Source: Chenggangzhangella methanolivorans
GTDB taxonomy: Bacteria > Pseudomonadota > Alphaproteobacteria > Rhizobiales > Methylopilaceae
NCBI RefSeq assembly: GCF_019797865.1
Contig: NZ_CP081869.1
Location: 2,381,501-2,445,500 of the forward strand
Direction: 5' to 3'
DNA length: 64,000 nt
Below are positions 17,479 to 26,522 of this stretch, in pieces (position 1 is the first letter of the stretch; every line of letters begins with the position of its first letter). The position numbers were made by a program, and so were the translations under genes. Under the pieces are notes generated by a model, which had not been told where the DNA came from, did not search any database, and worked only from the letters and a program-made list of their open reading frames with translations.

Positions 17479-18708
17479 ATGAGTTACAACGACGTTTTCC
17501 GCCGTGCGGTCGAACAGCTGCACACCGAGAAGCGCTATCGCGTGTTCGCCGACCTCGAGCGACGAGCAGGCGACTTTCCGCGCGCCACCTGGCATGCGCC
17601 CGAGGGGCCGCGCGAGGTCGTGGTGTGGTGCTCCAACGACTATCTCGGCATGGGCCAGCATCCGAGCGTGATCTCGGCGATGACCGAGACCGCCGAGAAG
17701 GTGGGCGCAGGCGCCGGCGGCACGCGCAACATCGCGGGCACCAACCATCCGCTCGTCCTGCTCGAGCAGGAGCTCGCCGACCTCCACGGCAAGGAGGCGG
17801 GCCTCGTCTTCTCTTCCGGCTACGTGTCGAACGAAGCCTCGATCTCGACCATCGCGCGGCTGATGCCCGACTGCCTGATCCTGTCGGACGCGCTGAACCA
17901 CGCCTCGATGATCGCCGGCATGCGCGGCTCGGGCTGCGCGCGCAAGATTTTCCAGCACAACGATCTCTATGACCTCGAGCGCCTGCTGAAGGAAGCCGGC
18001 CGCGACCGGCCGAAGCTGATCGCCTTCGAGAGCGTCTATTCGATGGACGGCGACGTCGCGCCGATCGGCGCGATCTGCGACCTCGCCGAAGAACACAACG
18101 CCATGACCTATCTCGACGAGGTCCACGCGGTCGGCATGTACGGTCCGCGCGGCGCCGGCATCGCCGAGCGCGACGGGGTGATGCACCGCGTCGACGTCAT
18201 CGAGGGCACGCTCGCCAAGGCCTATGGTGTGATCGGCGGCTACGTCACGGCCTCGCAGCCGGTGGTCGACGCGATCCGCGGCTATGCGCCGGGCTTCATC
18301 TTCACCACCGCCATGCCGCCGGCGATCGCGGCCGCGGCGCGCGCCTCGGTGGCGCATCTCAAGAGCAGCCAGGCCGAGCGCGACCGTCACCAGCGCCAGG
18401 CCAACCAGACCAAGCTCGCGCTCGCGGGCCGCGGCCTGCCGGTGATGGCGTCCGAGACCCACATCGTGCCGGTGCTGGTTGGCTGCCCGGAGAAGGCCAA
18501 GGCCGCCTCCGACATGCTGCTCGCCGACCATGGGATCTACATCCAGCCGATCAACTACCCGACGGTGCCGCGCGGCACCGAGCGGCTGCGCATCTCGCCC
18601 TCGCCGCTCCACGACGACGCGCTGGTGCGCGATCTCGCGGACGCGCTCGACGCGGTGTGGTCGAAGCTCGACCTGCCGCGCCGCTACCAGGCGATGGCCG
18701 CAGAGTAA
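17479..18708 (+). CDS. hemA: 5-aminolevulinate synthase (C4 pathway)
   Basis: A 409-residue PLP enzyme condensing glycine and succinyl-CoA, the first step of heme and tetrapyrrole synthesis in alphaproteobacteria. [14 protein letters not shown] (~49-62), [13 protein letters not shown] (~80-92), SYVYSMDGD-like [13 protein letters not shown] (~184-196), [12 protein letters not shown] (~211-222) and the PLP lysine K247 in EGTLAKAYG are all present. ATG 17479 ([10 protein letters not shown]) matches the family; two upstream in-frame ATGs are less likely. Its place behind an iron importer fits coordination of heme synthesis with iron supply. Confidence 0.97.
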   Translation: MSYNDVFRRAVEQLHTEKRYRVFADLERRAGDFPRATWHAPEGPREVVVWCSNDYLGMGQHPSVISAMTETAEKVGAGAGGTRNIAGTNHPLVLLEQELADLHGKEAGLVFSSGYVSNEASISTIARLMPDCLILSDALNHASMIAGMRGSGCARKIFQHNDLYDLERLLKEAGRDRPKLIAFESVYSMDGDVAPIGAICDLAEEHNAMTYLDEVHAVGMYGPRGAGIAERDGVMHRVDVIEGTLAKAYGVIGGYVTASQPVVDAIRGYAPGFIFTTAMPPAIAAAARASVAHLKSSQAERDRHQRQANQTKLALAGRGLPVMASETHIVPVLVGCPEKAKAASDMLLADHGIYIQPINYPTVPRGTERLRISPSPLHDDALVRDLADALDAVWSKLDLPRRYQAMAAE

Positions 18709-18746
18709 GTAAGGCCGCAACGCCGCAGAGGCGCTCGAGCCCCCGC

Positions 18747-18847
18747 CGGTCATCCCGGGCCTGTCCCAGGATCCAGAACCGACGCGCTCCGGGATTCTCA
18801 ATCCACCGTTCCGGTTCCGGATCCCGGCTCTTCGGCCGGGATGACGG
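18747..18847. repeat. Single copy of the family D palindromic repeat
   Basis: GTCATCCCGGGCCTGTCCC...GGATCCAGAACC at the left and GGTTCCGGATCCCGGCTC...CCGGGATGAC at the right are inverted relative to each other. The same modules build the six-unit array at 43997-45082. It lies between hemA and the convergent DUF2125 gene, where it may act as a bidirectional terminator. Confidence 0.8.
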
Positions 18848-18861
18848 GCGCCGCCGCCCGC

Positions 18862-19902
18862 TCAAAACGCCGGAGGCAGTCGCGTCAGGCGGATGGGGCC
18901 GAGCGACAGCCGCCCCTTGTCGAGCTTCAGCCGGTAGGTGGTGGCGGGCTTGCCGTCGAGCTCGGCGGGCTTGCCCAGCAGCTTCGCGCCGACCCCGAAC
19001 AGCGACGACAGCCCGCCCTTCTCCTCGCCCGCGAAGGACTGGACGAGACTGTCGACGCCGCGCGCGGTGACGTCGAAGCGGCCGTTCGCCCGACCCTCGA
19101 CGTCGAGCTGCGCCTCGCCCTTGGCCTCGGCGGCGACGTCGCCGCGCGAGATCTTCAGCAGGTCGACGCGCGCCCGTCCGCCGGCCTCGGCGAAGCGGCG
19201 CAGACGGTCGGGGAGCGATCCCGGATGCAGATCCTCGAGGCCGCTCGCGCGGATCTGGAGTTCGGCGGCGACGGGTCCGGAGCCGACCGGCGCCGCGTCG
19301 AAGAACGGCGAGACCGCCTCCTCGAGCGCCGCGGCGAGGTCGTAGGTGCCGCGCTCCGCGTCGGGCGCGCGGCGCAGATGCGCCTCGAGCGCCTTCGCCG
19401 TCCCGACCTCTTCGCCGCCCATCGTCAGGCGCGGGGTCTCGACGCGCAGCGACGCCTGCTCGACCGTCCTTCCCTCGACCCGCGCGCTTCCGCGCGCGTC
19501 GGAGAACGACAGGTCGATCCGCGTCCCGTCCGGCGCGGTTCCGGCCACCGGGCCGTGGAGAATTCCGATCAGGCGCTTGGGATCATAGACCTGCGCCAGC
19601 GCGACGAATCGCGGGGCGGTCGCGGCGATCTCACCGCCCTCGGCCGCGAGCCGGACGCTGACGTCGCGGCAGTCGACCTCGATCCGGAACGGGAAGCCCT
19701 GAATGTCGCGGCCGCCGCAGGCGTAGGTCCGGCCGAGCTTCGCCTCGCGGGCGAGCCAGACGTCGATCGCCTCGCCGGCGCGGCCCGCGGCCCAGAACCA
19801 GAAGCCCGTCCACGCCGCGCAGCCGACGAGCAGCAGCAGGGTGGGCGCGAAGAGGCGCCAGCGCCCGCGGCGCGGGCCGGGTGATGGGGCGGCGTCCGTC
19901 AT
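18862..19902 (-). CDS. DUF2125 domain-containing protein
   Basis: A 346-residue protein with one N-terminal membrane anchor (LFAPTLLLLVGCAAWTGFWF) and a long periplasmic beta-rich region. The cysteine-bearing segment TYACGGRDIQGFPFRIEVDC near residue 65 is the DUF2125 hallmark. The family is common in Hyphomicrobiales and its function is unknown. ATG 19902 puts the membrane helix at the proper distance. It is divergent from the ChaC-like gene. Confidence 0.86.
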   Translation of the reverse strand: MTDAAPSPGPRRGRWRLFAPTLLLLVGCAAWTGFWFWAAGRAGEAIDVWLAREAKLGRTYACGGRDIQGFPFRIEVDCRDVSVRLAAEGGEIAATAPRFVALAQVYDPKRLIGILHGPVAGTAPDGTRIDLSFSDARGSARVEGRTVEQASLRVETPRLTMGGEEVGTAKALEAHLRRAPDAERGTYDLAAALEEAVSPFFDAAPVGSGPVAAELQIRASGLEDLHPGSLPDRLRRFAEAGGRARVDLLKISRGDVAAEAKGEAQLDVEGRANGRFDVTARGVDSLVQSFAGEEKGGLSSLFGVGAKLLGKPAELDGKPATTYRLKLDKGRLSLGPIRLTRLPPAF

Positions 19903-20026
19903 CGCGTGGTGGACCTCGATGCTGCGGCGCGGCGCCGACCTTGCCGGACCCGCGCGGGGCTGGTACCCGAGACATGCGGGTCGGCCGCCGTCAAGCGCCC
20001 GCCGATTCGCGCCGGTTGAGCGACCG

Positions 20027-20581
20027 ATGACCGACAGCGGAATACCGACAGACATCGATCTCTGGGTGTTCGCCTATGGCTCGCTGATGTGGCGGCCAGG
20101 CTTCGAGGCGGCCGAGCGCTCCTGCGCCACCGTCGACGGCTATCATCGCGCGCTCTGCATCGAATCCCATCGCCATCGCGGCACGCCCGAGCGTCCCGGC
20201 CTCGTGCTCGGGCTCGACGAGGGCGGTTCGTGCTGCGGGGTGGCGTTTCGCGTCGAGGCGGCGCGCGTCGCCGACACGCTCGCTTATCTGCGCGAGCGCG
20301 AACTCGTGACGCGGGTCTATCTCGAAACGATGCTGCCGGCGAAGCTGCAGGACGGGCGCACGGTCGAAGCGGTCGCCTATGTGGTAGACCGCGACCATCC
20401 GCAATATGTCGGGCTGCTGTCGCCGGAGGAGACGCTGGAGCGCGTCGCGGGGAGCGTCGGGCTCGCAGGCCCAAACCCCGATTACGTCGTGAACACCGCT
20501 CGGGAGCTCGACCGGCTCGGCGTCGGCGATCCGACCTTGTCTTGGCTCGCGGCGGCGTTGACGGTCAGCACAGAGGAATAG
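20027..20581 (+). CDS. Gamma-glutamylcyclotransferase, ChaC-like
   Basis: A 184-residue protein with the cyclotransferase signature WVFAYGSLMWRPGF (13-26), the YGSL substrate loop, the ESHRHRG motif, and LAYLRERELVTRVYLETMLPA, which holds the catalytic glutamate. ChaC enzymes release 5-oxoproline from glutathione. The last ~100 bases overlap the 3' end of a convergent gene, an unusually long overlap. Confidence 0.9.
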   Translation: MTDSGIPTDIDLWVFAYGSLMWRPGFEAAERSCATVDGYHRALCIESHRHRGTPERPGLVLGLDEGGSCCGVAFRVEAARVADTLAYLRERELVTRVYLETMLPAKLQDGRTVEAVAYVVDRDHPQYVGLLSPEETLERVAGSVGLAGPNPDYVVNTARELDRLGVGDPTLSWLAAALTVSTEE

Positions 20582-20976
20582 GCCTGCGTGCCGCTGACGA
20601 GATCCTCGAGCGCCTCCTTGCGGCGCTGGGGATTGGCCGCGAGCAGGTGGACATGGGCTTCGAGCTGCGCGGCGGGCGAGAGCATGAGTCCCGGGAGCAG
20701 GTCTCCGCTCTGGCCGGCCCAGACGATCTCGCGGCCGCCGCCGGGCTCGATCGCGACGAGCAGGACGATGGCGCCTTCGACGCGCATCGCGTCGCCGAGC
20801 GGCATGACGGTAACGAGATAGCGGCGGCCCGAGCGCCCGCGCCAGATGCGGTAGCGATCCTCGAAACCGCCTTCCCGGGCCACAAGCGCAAGGCCGTCGT
20901 CTTCCGGCGACACGGCCTCCGGCGAAGCGGCGGCGAGCGCGTCGATCTGACCTTCTTCGGACTTGCCCTCGATCAT
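20482..20976 (-). CDS. Conserved protein of unknown function
   Basis: A ~164-residue soluble protein. An acidic N-terminus is followed by YRIWRGRSGRRYLVTVMPL, a strand-rich stretch with VEGAIVLLVAIEP, and a helical C-terminus with AANPQRRKEALEDLVSG. I recognise no named family. ATG 20976 is chosen; a TTG at 21006 is possible but lies inside an operator-like palindrome. The 3' end overlaps the convergent ChaC-like gene by about 100 bp, which could reflect a lost stop codon or true antisense overlap. Confidence 0.65.
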   Translation of the reverse strand: MIEGKSEEGQIDALAAASPEAVSPEDDGLALVAREGGFEDRYRIWRGRSGRRYLVTVMPLGDAMRVEGAIVLLVAIEPGGGREIVWAGQSGDLLPGLMLSPAAQLEAHVHLLAANPQRRKEALEDLVSGTQAYSSVLTVNAAASQDKVGSPTPSRSSSRAVFTT

Positions 20977-20996
20977 ACGAATCACCTTCACGGCAA

Positions 20997-21012
20997 CCCT
21001 ACTCAAGTAGGG
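20997..21012. promoter_or_regulatory. Palindrome in an AT-rich promoter-like region
   Basis: CCCTACTCAAGTAGGG is a perfect 6-bp inverted repeat with a 4-base centre, 21 bp upstream of the preferred start of the minus-strand gene. The adjoining 21013-21055 is the most AT-rich sequence nearby and contains TATAGT and TTGACT on the minus strand, although not at canonical spacing. A repressor site is plausible. Confidence 0.45.
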
Positions 21013-21062
21013 ACACTATAATTGTCGAAAGTCAAATTATCGATAGAATACAAATGCGCGAT

Positions 21063-21791
21063 TCAATTGCGCTTTCCGTACCTTGCTTCCGCCACCAACG
21101 CCTCAGTCGCGGTTTCGATCCTCTGGCGCACCATTTCCTGAAACGCCACGCGGTCGAGACCTGCGGGGATAGGATCGAGAAATTCGATCACGGCCCGTCC
21201 CTGGCGGCGCGCGATCGTGCCCTTGGGCCAGAACACGCCCGCGTCGATCGCGACCGGATGGCAGGGCAGGCCGAGCCGCTCGTAGAGATGGCCGACGCCC
21301 AGCTTGTAGCGCGGCGCCTCGCCGACCTTGCGGCGCGTGCCCTCCGGATAGATCACGATCTGCCGGCCGTCGGCGGCCGCCACCTTGGCCTGCTCGATGA
21401 TCTGGACGAGCGCCTCGCTCCCGGCCTTCCGGTCGATCGCGATCATCTTCATGCGGAGCAGGAACCAGCCGAAGAACGGCAGCCAGGTGAGTTCGCGCTT
21501 CAGCACGAAGGCGGGGTCGCTGAGCGACGGCATCAGGCCGAAGGTCTCGAGCGCGGAATGGTGCTTGGCCGCGACGAGCGCCGCGCCCTTCGGGATGTTC
21601 TCGACGCCGCGGATCTCGAGGTCGATGCCGACCAGCGCGCGCAGCAGCTTGAGATTGGCGCGGCACCACCAGTCGGCGACCGAGATCGCGACGCCGCGCG
21701 GCAGGATCAGCACGAACGGTCCCGTCACGAGCGCGACCGCGCAGACGAGCGCCGCCATCGCGACGTTGAAGACGACGACGCGCTTGCGCAC
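21063..21791 (-). CDS. plsC: 1-acyl-sn-glycerol-3-phosphate acyltransferase
   Basis: A 242-residue membrane acyltransferase making phosphatidic acid. An N-terminal hydrophobic helix (~8-30) precedes the catalytic block KHHSALETF, where the HX4D motif has Glu82 in place of Asp, as in many alphaproteobacterial members. The acceptor-binding YPEGTRRK motif follows near residue 149. It sits downstream of ydcF and ftsEX on the same strand, an order found in Hyphomicrobiales. Confidence 0.93.
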   Translation of the reverse strand: MRKRVVVFNVAMAALVCAVALVTGPFVLILPRGVAISVADWWCRANLKLLRALVGIDLEIRGVENIPKGAALVAAKHHSALETFGLMPSLSDPAFVLKRELTWLPFFGWFLLRMKMIAIDRKAGSEALVQIIEQAKVAAADGRQIVIYPEGTRRKVGEAPRYKLGVGHLYERLGLPCHPVAIDAGVFWPKGTIARRQGRAVIEFLDPIPAGLDRVAFQEMVRQRIETATEALVAEARYGKRN

Positions 21792-21865
21792 GGTCTTGCC
21801 GGCGCGGGGCGCGCCGGGGGCGTAAGGCTCGACGGCGGCGTCGGGCTCTGCGGGAAGGATCGCGC

Positions 21866-22574
21866 TCAGGAGCGGGCGGCCGGCTCAGCCGGTCCCTGCA
21901 CGGTCTCCGCCCCGACAGGCGCCTTGGCGAGGCGCGGCGCGAGCCGGACCCTGACGAGCGCCGCCACATACTTCACATATTCGCCGGCGAGCAGGCGCGC
22001 GGTGTCCAGGTCCCGCCACCAGTGCTCGCCCTTGAGGCGGTCGGTGACGACCGCATAGGGGATCAGTTCGACGTTCGGCATTTCACGCGCGAGCTCCATC
22101 ATCGTGCGGGGCATGTGATAGCCCGAAGTCACCACGATGAGCGAGCGGAAGCCGTGGCCCACCGCCCAGCGGCGGGTCTCGACCGCGTTCCCCGCGGTGT
22201 TGAGCGCGCGCCGGCCGAGATCGACGCAGCAGCGCGCGAAAGCGGCGTAATCCGGCTGGGCGCGGGCGAGCTCCCGCTCGGTGGTTTCGGGATGGACGCC
22301 GGAGATCAGCAGCCGCTGCCGCGGCCCGACGCCAGCAGGCGCAGCGCGTCCGACAGCCGCTCCGCGCCGCCCGTCAGCGCCACGATGCCGTCGCCGGCGG
22401 CCGGCGTCGACTGTTCGGCGCCCGGCACCAGCTGCACGAATGCAGGAAGCCGGCGAACATCAGCGCCGCGCAGCCGCCCGTGATCACGGCGAGCGTCGCC
22501 AGCGCCCTGCGGAAGGGCGAGGCGTCCGGCCCGCGGGCCGGCTCCGTCGGTATGCTGTCAGACCGGGTCGCCAT
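21866..22574 (-). CDS. YdcF family protein (DUF218), two frameshifts
   Basis: A membrane-anchored DUF218 protein of about 235 residues once reconstructed. The N-terminus (ALATLAVITGGCAALMFAGFLHS) is a membrane helix. A break at ~22435 leads to VQLVPGAEQ...GDGIVALTGGAERLSDALRLLASGR, and a second at ~22325 (one C missing) leads to LISGVHPETTERELA and the conserved SLIVVTSGYHMPRTMMEL near the C-terminus. DUF218 proteins are linked to envelope or vancomycin-resistance-type phenotypes, but the activity is undefined. The gene lies between ftsX and plsC. Confidence 0.85.
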
Positions 22575-22652
22575 CGTCGCGATGTCGCTTCGAGCCTCCA
22601 GAGTGCGCCCTCGCCGGACGCGGCGTCCAGTCGCCGCCGACGAGATGCAGGT

Positions 22653-23648
22653 TCAGTCCATGGCGCGCAAGGTCTTGTAGACCGTGAGCCGGGACGTCGC
22701 GGCGGTGAGGCCTGCGACCACGAATGCGAGGACGGCGACGCCGAGATAGGCCGACAGGCCGATCTCGAACGAGCCGAAGAGCGCGTCCATCTGGTCGACG
22801 GTCGCGCTGCCGACCCCCTGGGACGCCGTCATGCCGGCGGCGAAGAAGGTCGCGATCGCAGCGCCGCCGCCGACGAGCGCGCCCCGGAGCCCGAGCCGCA
22901 GGAAGCGGTTCTGGAACTGTCCGGCGATGTAGCTGTCGCGCGCGCCTACGAAATGCAGCACCTGCACGATGTCGCGGTTCGACGCCATCGCGCCGCGCGT
23001 CGCGAACACCACCGAAAGCGCGGTCGCGACCAGCATCAGCGCGAGAATGCCGATGCCGAGCCACACGACGGCCCGGGCCATCGCCACCAGCCGGTCGAGG
23101 AAGCGGCGATGGTCGTCGAGCGTCGCGCCCGGCGCCTCCTGGGCGAGCGCCTGCTTCAGCCCGTCGGCGTCGAACGCCTGTTCGGCCGAGAGCTTGAGCA
23201 CCACCAGGCGCGGGATCGGCAGGTCGTCGAGCGCAAGGCCCGAGCCGAGCCAGGGCTCGAGCAGGCGCGCGGTCTCGTCCTTCGAATAGGTCCGCACCTC
23301 CGAGACGCCGCGCGTCGCGCGCGCCAGCCGCTCGACGGTCGCGGCCTCGACGTCGAGGTCGCGGCCCTCCGCCGGCCGGATCTGCACAGTGGTCTCGCGC
23401 ACGACGTCGCGCTCCCAGGCGTCCGCCGCCCCGAGCGTGAGGTCGACGGCCCCGAGCGTCAGCGAGGCGAGGTAGGTCATGATCGCGATGACGATCAGCA
23501 GCGTGCGGCCCGAGACCGAAGACGACGGCACGATCGGCCCGAGCCTGCGGTTCTGCCGCGACGCGGGCTTGCCGGCCGGCCGGCGGCGGGTGACGCCTTC
23601 GAGGACGTGGGGGAGGCGCTCATTCGTAGACGTGCAGCCGGCCGTCAT
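22653..23648 (-). CDS. ftsX: Cell division ABC transporter permease FtsX
   Basis: A ~330-residue inner-membrane protein. After a basic cytosolic N-terminus come RTLLIVIAIMTYLASLTLGAVDL (helix 1), a periplasmic ECD (~75-190), then three more helices and the C-terminal VYKTLRAMD. FtsX works with FtsE to activate peptidoglycan hydrolases at the divisome. The start is uncertain: the ATG at 23623 overlaps the ftsE stop in the usual ATGA way but is one frame off, so either ATG 23648 is used or a base is misread near 23615. Confidence 0.88.
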   Translation of the reverse strand: MTAGCTSTNERLPHVLEGVTRRRPAGKPASRQNRRLGPIVPSSSVSGRTLLIVIAIMTYLASLTLGAVDLTLGAADAWERDVVRETTVQIRPAEGRDLDVEAATVERLARATRGVSEVRTYSKDETARLLEPWLGSGLALDDLPIPRLVVLKLSAEQAFDADGLKQALAQEAPGATLDDHRRFLDRLVAMARAVVWLGIGILALMLVATALSVVFATRGAMASNRDIVQVLHFVGARDSYIAGQFQNRFLRLGLRGALVGGGAAIATFFAAGMTASQGVGSATVDQMDALFGSFEIGLSAYLGVAVLAFVVAGLTAATSRLTVYKTLRAMD

Positions 23649-24277
23649 GCAGCACGAGGCGCCGCGCGTCGACGAGGTCCATGAGGGCGATGTCGTGGGT
23701 CGCGATCACGACCGACGTGCCGGATTGTGCAGCTCGACGAACAGCCGGAGGATCCGGCGCGCGAGCTGCGGATCGACGTTGCCGGTCGGCTCGTCGGCGA
23801 GCAGCAGCTCGGGCTGTCCGACAAGCGCGCGGGCGATCGCCGCGCGCTGCTTCTCGCCGCCCGACAGAACCAGCGGCAGCGCGTCGAGCTTGTCGCCGAG
23901 CCCGACCCAGCCGAGCAGCTCGGTCACCTCGGCGCGGTAGCTCGCCTCCTCGCGGCCGGAGACGCGCAGGGGAAGCGCGACGTTCTCGTAAGTCGTCATG
24001 TGGTCGAGCAGGCGGAAATCCTGGAACACGACGCCGACGCGGCGGCGCAGGGAGGGAAGATCCCGGGCGGCAGGGTGACGATGTCTCGCCCGAACACCTT
24101 CACGAGGCCGCGCGTCGGCTTCAATGCGAGGAACATCAGGCGCAGCAGCGACGTCTTTCCAGCGCCCGACGGGCCCGTCAGGAACTGGAACGAGTTCGGC
24201 TCGATGGAGAAGGTCAGGTCGCGCAGGACCTCGGGCCCCAGCCCGTAGCGCAGACCGACATTCTCGAAACGCAGCAT
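23620..24277 (-). CDS. ftsE: Cell division ATP-binding protein FtsE, two frameshifts
   Basis: The ABC ATPase of FtsEX, about 218 residues. MLRFENVGLRYG starts at ATG 24277, with Walker A GPSGAGKTS. At ~24060 one C of a CCCC run appears missing, and the chain continues with VVFQDFRLLDHMTTYENVALPL, signature LSGGEKQRAAIARALV and Walker B LLLADEPTGNVDP. At ~23722 one G is missing, after which VVIATHDIALMDLVDARR gives the H-loop. The product is probably intact in the cell. It is divergent from the zinc-ribbon gene. Confidence 0.9.
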
Positions 24278-24449
24278 GTGACGCGTCCTTGGCCTCCGGC
24301 GAAACCGGCTCCGACCGTTGTGGCGCGGAGATTTTAACGAGCCATTAACGATAAAGTGGCGTGGTCGTCGACGGCTCGAGCGCGCGTGGCGACATGCGTC
24401 CGCGCCGATCTTCGCCCAGTGTCCGCTTCCGAGACCGACGAAACCGCCG

Positions 24450-25316
24450 ATGCTGACGTCGATCACCTGTCCTTCCTGCGAGGCGAGCTACCGGGTTCCG
24501 GCCGACAGGCTTGGCGCCGGCCGCAAGGTGCGCTGCCAGCGTTGCCGCGACGAATGGTACGCGACGCCGGACCACGAGACGGCGCCGGTCGACGCCCCGG
24601 AAGCCGCGGCGGAGGCCGAGATCGAAACCGAGGCTCCGGCCGTCGTCGCGCAGCCCTTGGAGGCGCCGGTCGTCGTCGTGACGGCGCCTGAACCCATTCT
24701 CAGCCTCGAAGAAGCGAGCGAGATCGAGGTGATCGAACGCCCCGAGCGGATCGACGGGGCCGCGCCGAAGCCGGCGCGCGGCGCTCCGCGGGGCGTCGGC
24801 GGGTATCTCGCCCGTCGTCGCCGGACGAGCGCGGCGGGCGGGCGCCCGCGCGCCGCCGCCACGCCTCGTCGTCCGCGCCTCAGCGCCGTCGCGGTCGCGA
24901 TCGGCGTCGTCGCCCTTGGCGCGCTCGCCGGCGCGCGGGTCGAGATCGTGCGGCTTGCGCCGTCGCTCGCCTCGCTCTACGAGGCGTTCGGACTGCAAGT
25001 GAACGTGCGCGGCCTGGCCATCCGGGACGTCCGTTCGGCCGAAGAGCTCGTCGACGGCAGCCCCGTGTTGCTCGTCACCGGCCTCGTCGAGAACGTCTCC
25101 GCCGGAGAGCTCGACGTGCCGCGGCTGCGGCTCGCCGTCACGGCGGGCGGCGAGCGCGAGCTCTACGCCTGGACGACGGTGGCGGCCCGCCCCAAGCTGC
25201 AGCCCGGCGAGACCGCGACCTTCCGCGCTCGCCTCGCCTCGCCGCCCGCGGAAGGCCAGGCGATCGCGGTGCGCTTTCTCGCGCGCCACGACCTGATGGC
25301 CTCGCTCGGCCATTGA
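24450..25316 (+). CDS. MJ0042-type zinc-ribbon membrane protein
   Basis: A 288-residue protein with an N-terminal zinc ribbon (C7, C10, C29, C32 in ITCPSC and RCQRCR), a long Glu/Ala/Pro-rich linker (45-110), a basic segment, one membrane helix (LSAVAVAIGVVALGALAGA) and a DUF3426-like beta domain containing VLLVTGLVENVSAGELDVP. The function is unknown. It is conserved next to ftsE in Hyphomicrobiales, and hpt follows after only 17 bp. Confidence 0.87.
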   Translation: MLTSITCPSCEASYRVPADRLGAGRKVRCQRCRDEWYATPDHETAPVDAPEAAAEAEIETEAPAVVAQPLEAPVVVVTAPEPILSLEEASEIEVIERPERIDGAAPKPARGAPRGVGGYLARRRRTSAAGGRPRAAATPRRPRLSAVAVAIGVVALGALAGARVEIVRLAPSLASLYEAFGLQVNVRGLAIRDVRSAEELVDGSPVLLVTGLVENVSAGELDVPRLRLAVTAGGERELYAWTTVAARPKLQPGETATFRARLASPPAEGQAIAVRFLARHDLMASLGH

Positions 25317-25333
25317 CGCCGCAAGGAGACCCC

Positions 25334-25897
25334 ATGGGCCACCGCGTCAACGTCCTCTTCTCCGCCGACACGATCGGCGCGCGCAACACCGAGCTCGCGG
25401 CCGAGATCGCGGCGCTGAACACCGAGCGGCTGCTCGTGGTCGCGGTCCTGAAGGGATCGTTCGTGTTCGCCGCCGACCTCATCCGCTCGCTGCACTCCGC
25501 AGGGCTCGCGCCCGAGGTCGAGTTCATCTCGCTGTCGAGCTATCGCGACGGCACGGTGTCGAGCGGCGCGGTGCGGATCGTCCACGACATCGACAGCGAC
25601 GTCGCCGGCCGCGACGTGCTGCTCGTCGACGACATCCTCGAGTCCGGGCGCACGCTCGCTTTCGCCAAGGACCTCATGGCCGCGCGCGGCGCCCGCAAGG
25701 TGCTGACCTGCGTGCTGCTCGAAAAGCCCAACAAGCGGGCGGTGCGGGTCGACGCCGATCTCGTCGGCTTCCGCTGCCCGGACCTCTTCGTGGTGGGCTA
25801 CGGCATGGACGTCGCCCACGCCTATCGCGAACTGCCCTTCGTGGGCGTGGTGGACGTCGGCGACGACGGCGAAACGAAACCGGATCAGGGAGGCTGA
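25334..25897 (+). CDS. hpt: Hypoxanthine phosphoribosyltransferase
   Basis: A 187-residue purine-salvage enzyme forming IMP/GMP from hypoxanthine or guanine and PRPP. It has VLKGSFVFAADLIR (PPi loop), the flexible-loop SLSSYRDGT, the PRPP motif VLLVDDILESGRTL and the base-binding DLFVVGYGMD. ATG 25334 follows an AAGGAG ribosome binding site at 25323-25328. The response-regulator gene begins 4 bp after its stop. Confidence 0.94.
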   Translation: MGHRVNVLFSADTIGARNTELAAEIAALNTERLLVVAVLKGSFVFAADLIRSLHSAGLAPEVEFISLSSYRDGTVSSGAVRIVHDIDSDVAGRDVLLVDDILESGRTLAFAKDLMAARGARKVLTCVLLEKPNKRAVRVDADLVGFRCPDLFVVGYGMDVAHAYRELPFVGVVDVGDDGETKPDQGG

Positions 25898-25900
25898 GCC

Positions 25901-26290
25901 ATGGCGCGCATCCTGCTGTGCGACGACGAGGACGCGGTGCGCGCCTTCGTGAAGCGCGCGATCGAGATGGACGGCCATGAGGTCGTCCTGGCGATCGACG
26001 GCGCGGACGGGTTCGACAGGCTGACCGCCGAGCGCGGCGCCTTCGACCTTCTGCTGACCGACATCCGGATGCCGATGATGGACGGCATCGCGCTCGCGTT
26101 GTCGGCGGCGCGCGACTATCCCGATCTCACGATCCTGCTGATGACCGGCTACGCCGACCAGCGCGAGCGCGCCGCCGGGCTCGACGCGCTGATCCACGAC
26201 GTCGTCACCAAGCCGTTCTCGCTCGCCCAGATCCGCGCTGCGGTCGCGGAAGCGCTCTCGGCCGCCGAAGAAACGCGTCTCAGCGCATAA
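25901..26290 (+). CDS. Single-domain response regulator, CpdR-like
   Basis: A 129-residue stand-alone receiver with no output domain. D8/D9 form the acidic pocket, D54 in LLLTDIRMPMMDG is the phosphorylation site, T82 lies in LLMTGYAD and K104 in VTKPF. In Caulobacter and rhizobia, unphosphorylated CpdR directs ClpXP to cell-cycle substrates. The ftsEX-zinc ribbon-hpt context supports that assignment, but similarity alone does not prove it. Confidence 0.85.
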   Translation: MARILLCDDEDAVRAFVKRAIEMDGHEVVLAIDGADGFDRLTAERGAFDLLLTDIRMPMMDGIALALSAARDYPDLTILLMTGYADQRERAAGLDALIHDVVTKPFSLAQIRAAVAEALSAAEETRLSA

Positions 26291-26522
26291 GTGCTCGCCC
26301 CGATTGACCGCAGCGCAATATGGCCCATGATCAGGTCCGGGGACTTCGCATCGATAGGTCTGCGCCGAACGGGTCATGATTTCGCCCGCCGGTTGGGGTT
26401 TGTACGCGACCTTCACGCAGCCCACGTCGACGTTTCGGAGGCGAGCCCGTCTTTGACCCGCATGAACGACCTTCCGCGCATGGCGGCGCCTGATCGGCGG
26501 AACTCGGGCGGGAGAACGCCCG

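Noticed and set aside
26291-26522. tRNA or small RNA between the CpdR-like gene and the KpsT-like gene
   Set aside because: I looked for a cloverleaf and for strong hairpins in the 230 bp and saw none.
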